64,000 nucleotides of DNA from Dermatophagoides farinae (taxonomy: Eukaryota > Arthropoda > Arachnida > Sarcoptiformes > Pyroglyphidae). Below the pieces are notes generated by a model. It had not been told where the DNA came from. It did not search any database and worked only from the letters and a program-made list of their open reading frames with translations. A program made the translations under genes and the position numbers. Shown here piece after piece: positions 1-13,500 of the stretch (positions within the stretch are counted from its first letter, which is position 1; each line of letters opens with the position of its first letter). The stretch covers positions 1,178,001-1,242,000 of the forward strand of contig NC_134678.1 of NCBI RefSeq assembly GCF_024713945.1, read 5' to 3'.

Positions 1-73
1 TATATCGTAATATAAAGATTATCACAAATTATTAGTATATATATGGAAGAGTATTATTTTGCAAATCAATTAA

Positions 74-3000
74 TCAATTCGATTCATCAACAGTTATTTC
101 AAATGTATGTAAACATTTAAATAATGAATTTTGTTGACAATTATCATCATCATCATTATCGTTGTTGATATTAATATCAAAACGGCTTGTAGTGTTGGTT
201 GTTCCTCCTTTTTCCATTAATAATTGTTGATATCGTTCTTCAGGTAAACAACAAATTTCTAATTTATAAACACCGGCATATAAAAATATTAAGCCACATG
301 GATGAATGTAGGATTTTTTTGTTTGTAACTGGAAAAAAAAACGCCAAACACAAACATGAAAAATTGATTAGAAATTATTAAAATGAATTATTAAATTTTG
401 TTTCTTAATTAATAAAATAATACAAACCTCATTAATACATAATGATTCACAACCAATGACAATCATTTTATCATTAATATTATAATTACGTGTCTTTGTC
501 AATGTTGAATTCTGATAATCTTGATAATAGACCAGATATAAACGTAAAAATTGTAGATTTGTATCCGAATTATTAAATAATCGAATAACAATTGAAAGAT
601 GTTCACCCATTTTTAGATTCATTTCACCGAATGAACTTCGAAATATCATTGAATTCAATTCAATTTCTGTGTATGTGTGTACATGTGTTTGTAGGAAAAA
701 AAATCGATTAAAATAGGATAAATAGCAAAATTCAGCGAAAAAAAAAATAAAAACATTACCACTTTGTATTGGAGGTATTAAAAGTGATTTAAGCAATTGT
801 TTTGAATATGGTACTTTTTCCACACAAACCATTCCATCGATATCGGCATTTGGCATTGTCCATTTTAGATTAATTTGTCTTAATAGATGAAGACGACATT
901 GTGATAATATTGCCTCCAGTTTTTGATCAGTAGGAAAGATATGTGTCAAGAAATCGGCACTTTTTGTATATTTGCAATTATTTGATGATTTTCGTATAGT
1001 TTCACAATAATTTTGTTGATTCATATCTATATTGCCAACATTTTCATCATCATCATAATCATTATTCATATCATCAAGACTTAATGGACAACGTTTAATT
1101 GAAACAGGTATACGACATTTTTCTTTTGGTTCAATCAACATTTCTTTATTAGATGAATAGATTAGATTGATTTCCTGATCAGTGGCATTCAATGTATCGA
1201 ATACTAGATAACATTCATCCATTCTATTCGGATTGATAAGAAGAAAAAAAAATTGAAAATGAAAATGAATTGAACAAATTTACACAACTTACTGTTCAGC
1301 TTGAATTACATCCCAATGTGTAATGAGAATCGATGATTTAATTTCAATGACAAAATAAATATGAACACGACGACAAAATCCAGAATTCAATCCTGGTCCA
1401 CCACTATATTCCAGTTGAAGACACAATTCAATAAGCTAAATAAAGAAAAAATAAAAAGAAAAATATTAAAAATTGTCTAAAATTAAAAAGAAAAAAAAAC
1501 GTTATCAACTTTTGGCCGCGAAATTTCTTCAACAAAATCCATTTCATCATCTGGTTTGGCTACTGATGTCATTGATGGATTGTTGACATTCGTATTCATT
1601 GATAATGAAAGATCATTAGAACTTTTTCTTGATTGTAATTCGTTAATAAAATTGGCCAATTTTTTTGAACCCAATACTTGTAGTTTTTTGGGCTGTATGG
1701 ATGGACCACCACCACCAACAACACCAACACCACCATTTGATGATTCATTGTTTGTAAATAATTTATTTTTATCATTTTGATGATGATTTTCATCGTTTGA
1801 TTTGAATAAAATAAAATCTCCTTTTGCCGTAAAATTTATGTCAAACTCAACAGATAAACCAGGTCCAAAAGGAAGAAGATTATTAATCGAATCAATATCC
1901 CATTCAATATCGATTAGTGATTTTTGTGCATTCGCCATTGTAGTAGTCGTTTTTTTGTTATGTTTGGGATATATCACTTTCACATTGATCAAATCGATCA
2001 ATTCATCATTATTGGCACTAATATTGGTCAATTTGATTCGATAACTTTTACATTGACCTTCAAATAAGGAAATAAAATTTTGATTGCCTATATAACAATC
2101 CGTGAAACGATCCTTATGTGTGACAATATTTTTAGCCAAACAAATTTCTTCATTTAGGTCATCGGCCATACATTGTGCACACATTAATGGTAAACGTGGT
2201 ACAATTTCAACAGTAAATTTTGATGGTAATTTCAATTTCTTTGAATTTGGCAATTGTTTTAGTCGACAATCAGATTTAATTCCAAGTGTATGAATTTTAT
2301 AGCCAAGAATATCCAATACTCCGGATGATCGTGGTATACCGGTTAATGAAATATTCGTACAAGTAGAATTGGGTAGAATTTTCAATGATGTATCATGTTT
2401 AGGTTCGAATGCCACACCATCAGTCATCATAATTATAGATGATATATTCAATTCAATTGGAAGATAATTATGTAAGCTCAACGATACACAACCAGTATGA
2501 CCTTCTGCCCAATAGAAATTCATTTTTGTAACAGAATCAGGATTTTTATAATCATTCTTCTCCAATGATCTATTCAATTGCAATGGTGTATAAATGAATG
2601 GGCCAGAATATTTATACTCAGTTTCTTCATCATTATTATTCAATGATTTATGTCGAAGTTTATAAAGTTTTAGATATGGTTTCAATGGTTCAATCTTGAA
2701 ATATACAACAGTGGGAAATTTTGTAAAATTAACCGATGGTATTGTTGCACCATTACTTAATCTCAATGGTACAGGTGATCCTTCACCACATTTCGATGCT
2801 AATGATGATAATTTTGTAGCAAATTCTTGCCTCTGACTAGGTGTTATATGGGTGAATAAACATTGAAGCATGAAACTAAGATGACGTATAGCCAATGTTT
2901 CTTTTTGCATCTTTAACGATGTGGTTATTATTTCTTGTAAAAGTTGTACATGAATAGCTGAGCAATTTACATTACCCAATTTAAGACGTTCATCATATTC

Positions 3001-5109
3001 ATTTGGATTCAATGTTAATCCATATCCATATAAAGCCGGTAATAATAGGAAATAACATTTTTCCCAATCCAAATTTTTTGCTTGTGAAACACTTTTTAAT
3101 GCAGCAAATCTTTTAAAAAATGCTGCTTTTCGAAAAAAACCAATAGCTTCATATAGTTGAGAAATACGAAGTAATCGTTCGATTTGATCTTCGATTGGTT
3201 GATTTAATGAAATAAATACAGCATTCTGAATGAAATCCGATGCTTTCAGATAGCGACGAAAAAAGGTCAATGTTTTTGTTGCTTTAAAACTACATTCAAA
3301 TTCCAATACAGCAGCACCACGATACAATGCATAATTAGAAGCGGCTTCTTTATATTTTTCATAAAATTGATCGATTGTTAGAATACTTTTCATCAATGTT
3401 TTATTTGTTATTATTTGTTGATCAAATTGAGAATCTTCCATGGCTATTTGTTTCATTGATTGACCTAATTCCATTCGGGCAATTTCATAATCTTTTCGTG
3501 ATAATAAATCATTTACTAGTCCTTTTGTATAAAAAAATCTATATCGAAGTTCATGAATATGATGCCATCGTTTTGGAAATAATAACACTAATGATGCTGA
3601 ACAAAGACCTTCATAGGCTGATGCAAGCCAAAGTTTATCATTAACTCCTTTAAGATATTCGATTGCTGTTAGATAATTTAGGAATGATTCCTGAGGCAAA
3701 CCAGTCATTAGTGAAAGATCGGCAATATGTTTTTGCATTCGACCAAGACATTTTCTTCGAAATGATCGAGTATCCGTATCTAATCCAACTAAATCTTTTT
3801 TCTCACATGGTGCCATCAATAATGGAATTTTATCCTTTTTTTCTCTTGTCTTATCTAATCGTTTTGATTCGAGTGTCCAAAACAATCCGTTTAGAAAATC
3901 TTTAGCTTTTGATTTAATCTGTTCACAACATTGTTCATTAGATTCATATTGAATAAATTCATTGGCAGATGAATGGCTAAAAATAGGTGAATCACAGTTA
4001 TTGGTTGTGGTCGACAATGATGTTGTCGAAGAATGTGCACGTTTATGAGTAATTGTCGCTGCTGATGATAAATTATTCGATGGTATTTGAGAAACATTGT
4101 TTTGAGAATCATTGTTATTATTCGTTGTAATCGACAATAGCTTTGAATCCAAAGATTTATTACGAGAATGAGTACGTGGACGGTTTGCAGTGAGAATTAC
4201 ATCATCAGTTAATGGTGGTAACGAATAATTCATTGATTCTTCAATAATCTTATCGTTTGATTTTGTTTTTGTCGGTGTAGAATGTGATTGAGAATTTTGT
4301 GATGACAAAGATGATGATGATGAAGATCGATTTACACGACTAGTGAAACATGTATGATCGGATGTAATGTAAAGTTGGCCACCAATATCAAAATCAAGCA
4401 ATGGATCAATCTCGCTATTATTGTTATTAATAATTGTTTCTCCTGACACTCTGATATCATTATCATTGATCGAATCATTGGAAGAACCATCGATTTTATT
4501 TGATGTTTGATATTCGGACTACGAATAGAGAACAAAAGAAAACAATTAACCAAAAAAAAAAATAAGAAATCGTTGGGACAAACCTCATGTTCAACAGCTG
4601 TTGATGATGATTCCGTTGAATCAAAGCTTTGTATAATGAAACATTTTGAATCAAACAATGTATTATTGTATGTATCATGAATTGTTTTATGTAATTCACT
4701 AATGGATTCAATTTCATTTCGATTGAATGATCGTGCCACTGTTATTAAACCGATCAATTTACGATGTGCTTGAAAATCGCCCCAATCATTATCTTCAATA
4801 GAATATGATTGTTTATATCTGATACGAATATTTCTTTCAAATCCAATAATTTTATTATTAATTATTTTCAATTCGTTTAATTGCAATAACTTTTCATAGA
4901 TTGAATCGAATAAATTTTGATTCATTTGTGGACCTGGTTACCGATGATGAGAGAATAAACAAAAATGATTAATTTAATTATAAATGAATTTTTGTTTTTG
5001 TTTGTTTTTGTTTCTGTAGCCAACAGCACAACAACATACCGATTGGTTTGACAACAATCAACAACGATTGATGATCTTCAGAAAATTGATCATAATCTGG
5101 AACGCTCAT
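74..5109 (-). CDS. TRAPPC9: Trafficking protein particle complex subunit 9 (TRAPPC9/Trs120 homologue), complete, 7 exons
   Basis: TRAPPC9 is a large scaffold subunit of the TRAPPII complex, which acts as a Rab exchange factor at the Golgi. Exons on the minus strand are 5040-5109, 4584-4933, about 1501-4518, 1293-1435, 760-1223, 428-666 and 74-328. They sum to 1513 codons with a TGA at 74-76. Exon 1 begins MSVPDYDQFSEDHQSLL and is followed by family blocks such as EDNDWGDFQAHRKLIGLIT and KIPLLMAPCEKKDLVGLDTD, close to the vertebrate protein as I know it. The C-terminal part (exons 4-7) reads as the beta-sandwich half. At about 1512 residues it is longer than vertebrate TRAPPC9 (about 1150-1250), mainly through Ser/Asn-rich linkers near residues 150-300. 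The donor of the third exon is uncertain: GT at 1500 or at 1509, both in frame. The neighbouring GGT gene is divergent, 1.24 kb away. Confidence 0.93.
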
Positions 5110-6347
5110 GGTGATGTGTGTATGTATGTTTCGATTTCAAGCAATGATTCGATTACATAATGATCATCATGATAATAACAATTATTAACAAAAAAAAACA
5201 AATGACGAATGAATGAAAAAATAAAAGGGGAGGCAAAAAAAAATTCCTTTTATTATTTTTTTTTTTTGTGTACTACGGAAAAATTTCCGGAAAAAACAAT
5301 GAATTTATTTACCATATGAAAAAAAATATTCCGAGAAATCGAATATTTTAAATTATTTTTTTTCCCCATCAAATCTAACCTGAGTGGTGGTGTGTGATGG
5401 AAAAATCCTCGCCATTGAAATTTATTTTCGCATTTGATGAACAACCAAAAAAAAAAATTGTTTCCCAATCTATGAACATTGGAATATGACCCATCATCAT
5501 CATCACCATCATCTAATGATGATCATCACATGATTTGAAAAACACGTCTAAATCTTGCACAGGTAAGATCATAATCAATAAATTGAGTGTGATGTACATT
5601 ATTCATAATTAAATTACTTTCGATCCAATTAAAAAAAATGATGGCCACTTGATGATAAGGAACAAATGTGTATGTAGTAGGTGAATTCATTTTTGTGTGT
5701 GTGTGTTGAGGAGAATTAATTTAATTATTATTTTACAACATAATTAATTAACTTAACAACTACTGTGTGTGTGTGTGTGATGCAAATTTTTTTTATTATT
5801 TATTTTCAAATGAGAAACAAAATATTTTTTTTTTGTTTGATTGAATTGGAATGTGCATTTGTACGTCCATTGTCATCATCATCATCGGCTTATGTTTGAT
5901 GCAAAAGTTTTTCCATTATCACTGATGAATTGAATCAGTTGTCTGTAAAATTTTGAAATTTGATTTATATGATTTTTTTCAGAAAAACATATGGTATTGA
6001 TAAAACATTGAAATAATTGTCAATCAAACATTGAATTCGTTCGTTCGTTCGTTCATCCGTAGTCGGTTCTTGTATATTTCAAACAAAAAAAAAATTGATT
6101 TTTCTGTTACAACAACAAAATCTCTTTCCATATCTATTCTCGTTAATCGATTTTTTTTTGTTATCATATAATCAAATCGTGGACACTTGAGACTTTAATC
6201 TAGGTTATTGTAACAAAGTCCAAGAGTTTTTTTTTCATCATCCTACTTACAAATAAAATTGACATCCAAAAAATCATCGTCATCATCGCATCATTATCAT
6301 CATTGAATAGGGAAACGAAACGAAACGAAAAGCAAAAAAAAAAAGAA
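5110..6347. other. Intergenic region between divergent TRAPPC9 and GGT genes
   Basis: No coding exon is supported here. It holds the presumed promoters of two divergent genes, poly-A/T tracts, TG runs at about 5693-5706 and 5763-5780, and a TTCG tetranucleotide run near 6026-6048. No clear TATA box was identified. Confidence 0.6.
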
Positions 6348-8533
6348 ATGCAAAAAACTGGCTGGATTCTAATCACTGTTGGTATATTGACCGTTATCGT
6401 TGTTTCAACCGTTCTGATAGTGAAAAAAACATCAAACAAACCAAACAAACCTGATTGTCCATATTGTCCAGGATCAACATCAAAACTAGGTGAATTATGT
6501 ACAAAATCTGAAGTACATTCATATACAAAATATGCCGTTTCAACTGATTCAAATGTTTGTGCAAATGCAGGAAAGTATGTTTATTATGATGAATCATTTA
6601 TTCAACAAGTGATGATTTTTTTTCTTGCGTTTTCCTTCATAGAGAAATTCTTGATGAAGATGGTAATGCTGTTGATGCCGCAATAGCCGTTCTATTATGT
6701 ATGGGTGTAACAATTCCCGAATCAATGGGACTTGGTGGTGGATCAATGATTATCATTTACAATAGTAAATTAATTTGATAATTTATATTAAAAAGTTTGA
6801 ATTTTTCTCAATTTTTTTTTCTTCATCAAACTTAGAAACCAGTGATTATGCCAGGTTTGTGAATGCACGTGAAATGGCACCGGCAGCAGCATATCGTGAT
6901 ATGTATAATTCAACAAAAAGTGATGCACAATATAGTAGCTCTGCGTTGGGTCTACAAGCAATTGGCGTACCTGGTGAATTAGCTGGATATTGGCATATGT
7001 ATCGAAATTATGGATCTGGAAATATCCCATGGGAAAGATTATTTAAAGATGCAATCAATTTTGCTGAAAATGGATTTCCTGTTGGCAATCATCTTGAAGA
7101 AGCAATGTCACAAAGACGTAATTTCATAATGGAACATGAACATTTGAAAAATGTTTATGTTAATTCTGAAACAGAAGAATTATATAAACATGGAGAAATT
7201 TTCAAACAACCACAGCTAGCTGAAACATTACGAAATCTATCGTTGGCTCAAGATCCTCATCAATATTTTTATGAAGAAATAGCAGCAAAAATTCTTTATG
7301 ATTTATATGAACAAAATGATTTTCCTAACCAAAAACCAATATTAACAGCCAAAGATTTTGCCAGCTATGAAATCATCGAAGAAGAGGCATATTCATTCGA
7401 TATAAAAGATGGTATTAAACTTCATACGAATAAACTTCCAGGTATGAATTGATTATTGATTAATTGTTTTTTGAAAAATTCAACATCTAATTATTCATAT
7501 AGGAAGTGGTGCTGTATTATCATTCATTCTAAGAATTATGTTGCATCCAAAATTTCATCATCTTTATCCTAATGCTAAAAATGATTATAATGAAGCTGTA
7601 TTATTTTATCATCGATTAATGGAAGCATATAAATTTGCTTATTCACGAAGAATGTATCTTGGTGATGATCGTTTTGATAATTGTACAAATGTTTTATCAC
7701 AATTAACATCAAAAGATTATATTGATAAAATTGTAGAGAAAATTAATGATGCAACTACTTATCCAAGTAATTCAGGCTTCTATGATGTTGATGTACGTTT
7801 TTTAGGATTTTTTTTCATGTTTCCAAAATTATTTAATGAATTTTTGTTTTTTTTTCCAAAAAATTTGCAGAGTTTTCAAGAATTAGATCATGGAACAGCA
7901 CATGTATCAGTTTTGGATAAACATGGTAATGCCGTTGCAGCATCTACAACGGTAAATCTTTAGTAAGTTTGATTAAAAATTATTCAAGTATTTTACGATC
8001 ATAATCATACCTTTTTGAATTTATTTAGTTTTGGTAGCAAAGTCATTTCACCATCAACCGGTTTAATTTTAAATGATCAAATGGATGATTTTAATACGGG
8101 CAAAACGAATGCATTCGATTTACCACCAGCATTTGCAAATACTGTTGCAGCTGGTAAACGGCCATTATCATCAATGTCACCATCAGTATTTGTGGATGAA
8201 ACCGGTCCACGATTAATAATTGGTGCTAGTGGTGGTTCAAAAATCACAACAGCTGTTGCATTAGTATCATTGAGAAATTTATGGATGAATGATGATATTA
8301 AATTGGCCATCGATTCTGCACGTGTACATCATCAATTATTTCCAACAAATGTTGAAAATGAAGCCTGTTTTCCAACAAATATTCTGGATTCATTGAAAGA
8401 AAAAAATCATCAAATCAAACAAATTGAAGATGGTGATCGTGGTGCAATTGTAATGGCTATTAGTCGTTTAAAAAATGGTACAATACGTGCAAATTCAGAT
8501 TGGCGTAAAGGTGGTACTATTGCCGGTGTTTAG
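6348..8533 (+). CDS. GGT1: Gamma-glutamyltransferase (GGT), type II membrane enzyme, 6 exons
   Basis: This enzyme hydrolyses glutathione and transfers its gamma-glutamyl group at the outer cell surface. Exons are 6348-6574, 6643-6764, 6836-7441, 7503-7792, 7871-7962 and 8029-8533, totalling 613 residues. The ATG at 6348 gives a short cytosolic tail followed by one membrane segment at about residues 6-25. An in-frame TTG upstream at 6303 is not needed. Family signatures: KEILDEDGNAVDAA and GLGGGS in the large subunit, then D-H-G-T-A-H where Thr424 would be the self-cleavage and catalytic nucleophile. NLYFGSKV is rebuilt across the 7962/8029 splice, with Ser493-Ser494 in LSSMSPSV, GASGGSKI at about 511-518, and the C-terminal RKGG motif. 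All catalytic landmarks I know are present, so it should be active. The gene symbol is by family; orthology to GGT1 rather than GGT5 or GGT7 is not established. Confidence 0.95.
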
Positions 8534-8858
8534 AACATTTTTTTTTATTTTAAGAACAAAAATATTAACATTTGTAACATTTTATTTTATTTTATTTTAT
8601 TTGATCAATAATGATGATAAATCATGAAATGATAAATTTTTTTTTTCATACTTTAAATAAATAAAAATCAATCAATTTTCTAAGTCATTAATAAAGGTTA
8701 TTATAGAAAAAAAACATACATATCAATTGGAAAATATTTTTGTTTTTCTTTTTGGTTTCTTTTTTTTCATGGTAAAATCAATGTGACTAATAAAATGTTG
8801 CTGTTTTATTTTTTTTTTGGAATTTTCATTGATGATTTCAACCATGATGGTCCCATGG
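8534..8858. other. Convergent 3' region between GGT and the MEX-3-like gene
   Basis: AT-rich spacer of about 325 bases. It carries AATAAA-type signals on the plus strand near 8655-8668 for GGT, and TTTATT at 8805-8810, which reads AATAAA on the minus strand for the MEX-3-like gene. Nothing else was seen. Confidence 0.5.
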
Positions 8859-9683
8859 TCAATATAATAAATCTTTAATAATCAACGTTATTTCAACTTG
8901 ATTCGGTTGTTGTTCTTCAATCATTACATTACTGGTTGTAAGTATATGATCTTTAATCATATCGATAGCAATACGAATCTGTCCGGTTGTACCATGAATT
9001 TTGAATCCATTCAATGTATTAACTTTAGGCGTAACGATTGTTGTGCCACTCATGTCCATAATACGTTTAATAATTGAACCTTTTTTACCCACAACTAAAC
9101 CAATATAACGTGCAGGTAAAAAAAGATTATTACGTATACGATCACCATCTTTATATGTACATGCTTCAACAAATATATTAAAATCAAATTCATTTGCAGC
9201 TTCTTCCAATTTATTTTTGGCCAATAATACATTATCTTTATCACCAGTAATGACAAAAATTGGTTCTTCACCATTCACAGGTGTCTGTATGAACGTGCCA
9301 GTTTCTTGGCGTATTTGACGAATTTTCGAACCTGTAAAATGGAAAACGATTCAGTAATTAAATAACTTTTAAAGATCCGAAAAAAAAATCTTACCTTGTT
9401 TACCCACAATATAGGAAACGTGAGCCGAACTTTTAACAACAACTTTTGTTGAATATTTGCCCATTTTACTCATCATACCAATCATTTGATGATTATCATC
9501 AGAGACAACAACAACATGATCATCATTATTATCATTCGTACTGTAAACAGTATTATTATTATTATTATTACGTAATTGTGAATTGAATAGAATATTGGTC
9601 AAATTCATATTATCGTCTAATAAATAAGTTAATTGTTGTTGTTGTTGTTGATGGTGTTGTTTATTTATATTATCATAAGACAT
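8859..9683 (-). CDS. MEX-3-like RNA-binding protein with two KH domains, 2 exons
   Basis: Exons are 9395-9683 and 8859-9331, joined in phase to give 253 residues; an in-frame ATG 16 codons upstream at 9731 would give 269. KH1 has the GKQG loop, formed right at the splice junction, followed by SKIRQIRQETGTFIQTPV and NGEEPIFVITG. KH2 has LPARYIGLVVGKKGSIIKRI. The spacing and the TPVxGEEPxFxxTG and GLVVGxKGxxIKRI strings are those of MEX-3 proteins, which bind mRNA 3' UTRs and control translation and cell fate. The N-terminus (about 60 residues) is Gln/Asn-rich. The protein ends soon after KH2. Vertebrate MEX3 proteins carry a C-terminal RING finger, absent here, so any role would be RNA binding without ubiquitin ligase activity. 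It could be a diverged paralogue of a longer MEX-3 elsewhere. Confidence 0.8.
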
Positions 9684-9731
9684 TTTTTTCGTAAGTACTG
9701 ATGATGATGATGAACGTATTTTAAATAACAA

Positions 9732-10529
9732 AAAAAAAATAAATCAATTTTTTTGAAGAAAATTCTGTTTTTTTTACGTTGATGATAATCGATTTTTCGA
9801 ATGGATCAATTGATCTCAAAATTGGAAACAATGTTTGACTGGTGGCGTGGTAAAATCGGTTCGATGTTAAATTTTTTTTTTTTTTTTTTTGCTGTCAGAA
9901 GATGAATAAAATAAAAATCAAACGATGAAAAATCAATTGACATACAAATTTATATAAATTGATCATCATCATCATCAAAATCGAAATCGAAATCGAAATT
10001 CAAGTTGACTCAACGATGATGATGATGATGATGATCGTGTAGTCATGTTTGTATTTTTTTTCTATGCACAATTGTCATCATTATTCATCATTTCATGTTA
10101 ATTTTTTTTTTTTTTTGCATTTCAACCCATGAACAATCACATCAATCGATTCAGACTAATCGTCAGAAAACCAGAGAAATTTTTTTTTTATTATTCCATG
10201 TCAATGTGATTGTGATCTCTCATTACAATGAATTATTAATAATGTCACATTATTCATCAGAAGAGCAGAAAAAAAACAAAAATGAAAATCGTCACTACAA
10301 AATCAAATTGTTGTTTGGTTTGTTTTTTGTTTGTCAATCAATTGCAAAAAGAAAAAAAGAAATTCATCAATATATAAAAAAAAACAAGATAGAAATTTTG
10401 AGCATTCAATAATCGGTTGGTTTTAGTCGCCATTTTTTATTTTTCATCCGAACAAAAAAATTTTGGCCATTCATAAATGATGAATCAATCAATTTATTAT
10501 TGCTTAATTCCACCATCTTCCGCATCAAT
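9732..10529. other. Intergenic region 5' of the MEX-3-like gene and 3' of the SRCIN1-like gene
   Basis: About 800 bases with no supported exon. Contents are poly-T tracts near 9869-9890, ATC/GAT runs near 9962-9975 and 10013-10034, and a GAAATC repeat near 9977-10000. Confidence 0.5.
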
Positions 10530-13500
10530 TCATAAAATTTCCGTTTCGAATGTTTTACGAACTGTTGTAGCCGTGTTGTTGTTATTATTATTATTATTGG
10601 TGATTACGGTTTCCGTTGGCAGAATAATTCCATTTTCGTTCAATTTTATTCGTCCATCATTTGTGGCCAAATTATGTAATGATCCAGTTGGATTTATGAT
10701 AACAGAATTCATTTTATTTCCAATTGTTTGTGCTGAATTATTATTGTTGCTGTTTGCGATGTTGTTGTTTTGTGTTGTCATCTTTATCATTGTCATATCG
10801 TTTAAATTAGCCGATGCCGTCGCCGCCATTTTCGATACAATATTACTTTCGGATCCAGTTTTTTTAAGATCACTAAGAAATGAACCACCACTACCGTTAC
10901 CACGTGATATTGGTCTTTTTGTACTCAATTGTTGTAGTCTTGTATATTGTTCCTGTAATTGTCGTTGTTTATGTAATAATTCCTGATGTCTTTGTTCAAG
11001 AAGCTCTTGTCGTGATTGTGCAAAACGTTTCTCCAATAATGCAGCCGTTGCGGCAGCTGCATTACCACAAGTTGATGCCAATAATGCAATATTATCAAAA
11101 TCAATTCGGCCTATTTTTTTTGTTGACGACAAATGTTTGGTTATTAGAATCAATCAATCAATCAATCACATAATATAACTCTCTGTTTTCTAGTACTATT
11201 ATACATACCATCGGGTATTGAAGATCCTCTTGAACGAACACCAGGTGGTTCAGATGTGGCACGAATCGATGAATATGATTTTGAACGTGAAGCTAGAAAT
11301 GGAATTTCATTTTTCACGAATTAGTTTTCACTATTCATGTATTGATTTTCATAACTCGAGGAATCGAACCAAAAAATAAAAAAAAAATGAAAATAAAACA
11401 AAAAAAAACAACGAAATCCAAGGGACAATAACAAAAAAAAATTTAATAAAACAAAAATTAAATTAAATTTGAATACAAAAACCAAAAAAAAACAAAAAAA
11501 CAACGGTGACAAACTCAACGATAAAAAAAAAGAAAAAATTGACTAAATCATTCAAATTTCACCTTTACGAACGATCGTATCCGAATCAGTAGTACCAGCC
11601 GTATCATTAATCGATTTTATACCACGAAATGAACCGGATGTTGATGATGTACGTTGAAATGGTGAACAACGATTTGTTGTTGTTGTTGATGATGACAATG
11701 GTGAGAAATCTTTATTATCAATACTTGATTGTTTGTTTGTAAATGTTTGTAATTCATCCAACAGATTGTCCAACATGTTTGATGTTGTCGTTTTTGTTGA
11801 TGAATCATCCGTTGATGATGGTGTTGCCGGTGTAACCTGTATAATTGTATGTGGTTCCATTAGATCGGCATCAAAACTCTGTGTGGGTGGAAAAAAAATT
11901 TGAATTGAATTCATTTATGATAATCAAGTGAATTTTTGGTCATCATAAAATCATGAAAAAAAATGATAACATCATGAAGAGAAAAAGACAGAGTGAATGA
12001 GAGAATTTTTTTTTGTGGGGACTAAATAAAAAAAAACAAATTTAAATCAACTACGGACCTTATGTTTTTTTATTAAAGAGTAGTTAACAGAATTCGAATC
12101 TTTGTTGTTGTTGTTGTTGTTGCTGTTGTTGAATATTTGTTTTTTATCATCAACAAAATGTTCGCATTCATCATCAGCATCCTGATCATGATCATCTACA
12201 TTCTCAGATTTAGGTTCTTCAATCGTGGGCATCGATGCGAATCCTCGATATAAACTTTTGTTTGTTGTTCAACAACAACAACAACAAAAAAAAAGTTTTT
12301 TTTTTAGTTTCAAAAATCATCAAATATGAAACACACACAAAAAAAAGACACACGTGAACACACACACAAAGGGATAATTTGGAAACTTTTTTCATATTGG
12401 TGAATTTGATTCTCAAATTTTTTTTTTTTTTTTGTTATTAGTTAGAGAGGATTCGTATATGATTAAATAATTCGTGCAAATTTCATTTTCATAAATCAGT
12501 GAGTAATAGAGTGTGAGTGAGAGAAAGGAATGAAAAAAAAATTATTGAAAAAGAAAAAAAATTTTTAAATACTCAATCTTATAATTATGGCTACAGATTG
12601 GTTGATGAAAATGAGCACTTCGACGCCAGGCTTGCATTTTTTTCGCCTTCACCACACAAACACACATACACACACACACACAAGATTAATGAGTTCAATG
12701 AATTGTGTGTGTGTATCAGAATAAAGAAAAAAATAGAGAAAAAAAATTCATCAGAATAATTGGATCCATTGGATAAATGTCGATAATGATAATCATCATC
12801 ATTAATATTTTTTTTCAATTATAACTATCGATCTGTCGATCTATGTGTAATATCTATAATAAGCTTAAACAACGAAAACAGAGAAAAAAAAGCCATCGTT
12901 ATTTCAGCATAGACACATTCCTTAACGGTTAGTTTTAGTACATTTTTCTAGCCATAATAATTACGGTTTTATTGTGTTAAATAATTAATGAATGACAATT
13001 GTGAATTTGTTGTTGTTGTTGTTGTTAAATCGTAAATAATGGTAGAACATAAATTAGATTCACATTGTTTATCACTATTTTATCATTGAACATTAATATT
13101 GGGTGATGGAAATAAACTACAAAATTGTGAAAAAAAAGAATCAAATAGATTTACCCTTGTTGTTGAAAGTGGATCACGTCCAACAGTACTGCCTCCGGTT
13201 AACATCATTATTGCCGTTTGACCAGATGATGTTGCCGGTGTAGTAGATGATGAATTCTCATCACCAGAACCACCACCATCTTTTTTATCAAAACTTGATG
13301 ATTGTAATAATTGTGATGGTGATGATGATGATGATGCGTTGACATTGGATGAACGTTGTTCCTGTACGGATGCCAAACTGTTTATTTTTCATAATTGAAT
13401 AAAAAAAAGTCATTTTTTTTGAATGAAAAATAAACAAAAAAAAAGAATATATAACCGTTTAAGTGTGACCAATGTCCCGGTTAATTTTTTACATCGTTTC

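Noticed and set aside
6200-6448. Minus-strand 82-codon hydrophobic open frame
   Set aside because: It overlaps the GGT first exon and has no domain; shadow ORF.
10477-10986. Plus-strand 169-codon open frame with hydrophobic stretches
   Set aside because: It is the antisense shadow of the last SRCIN1-like exon, whose minus-strand frame joins upstream exons in phase.
12591-12818. Minus-strand 75-codon frame (MKKNINDDDYHYRHLSNG...)
   Set aside because: The first part looks coding-like, but no acceptor with the right phase was found and the rest is a CA/TG repeat translation.
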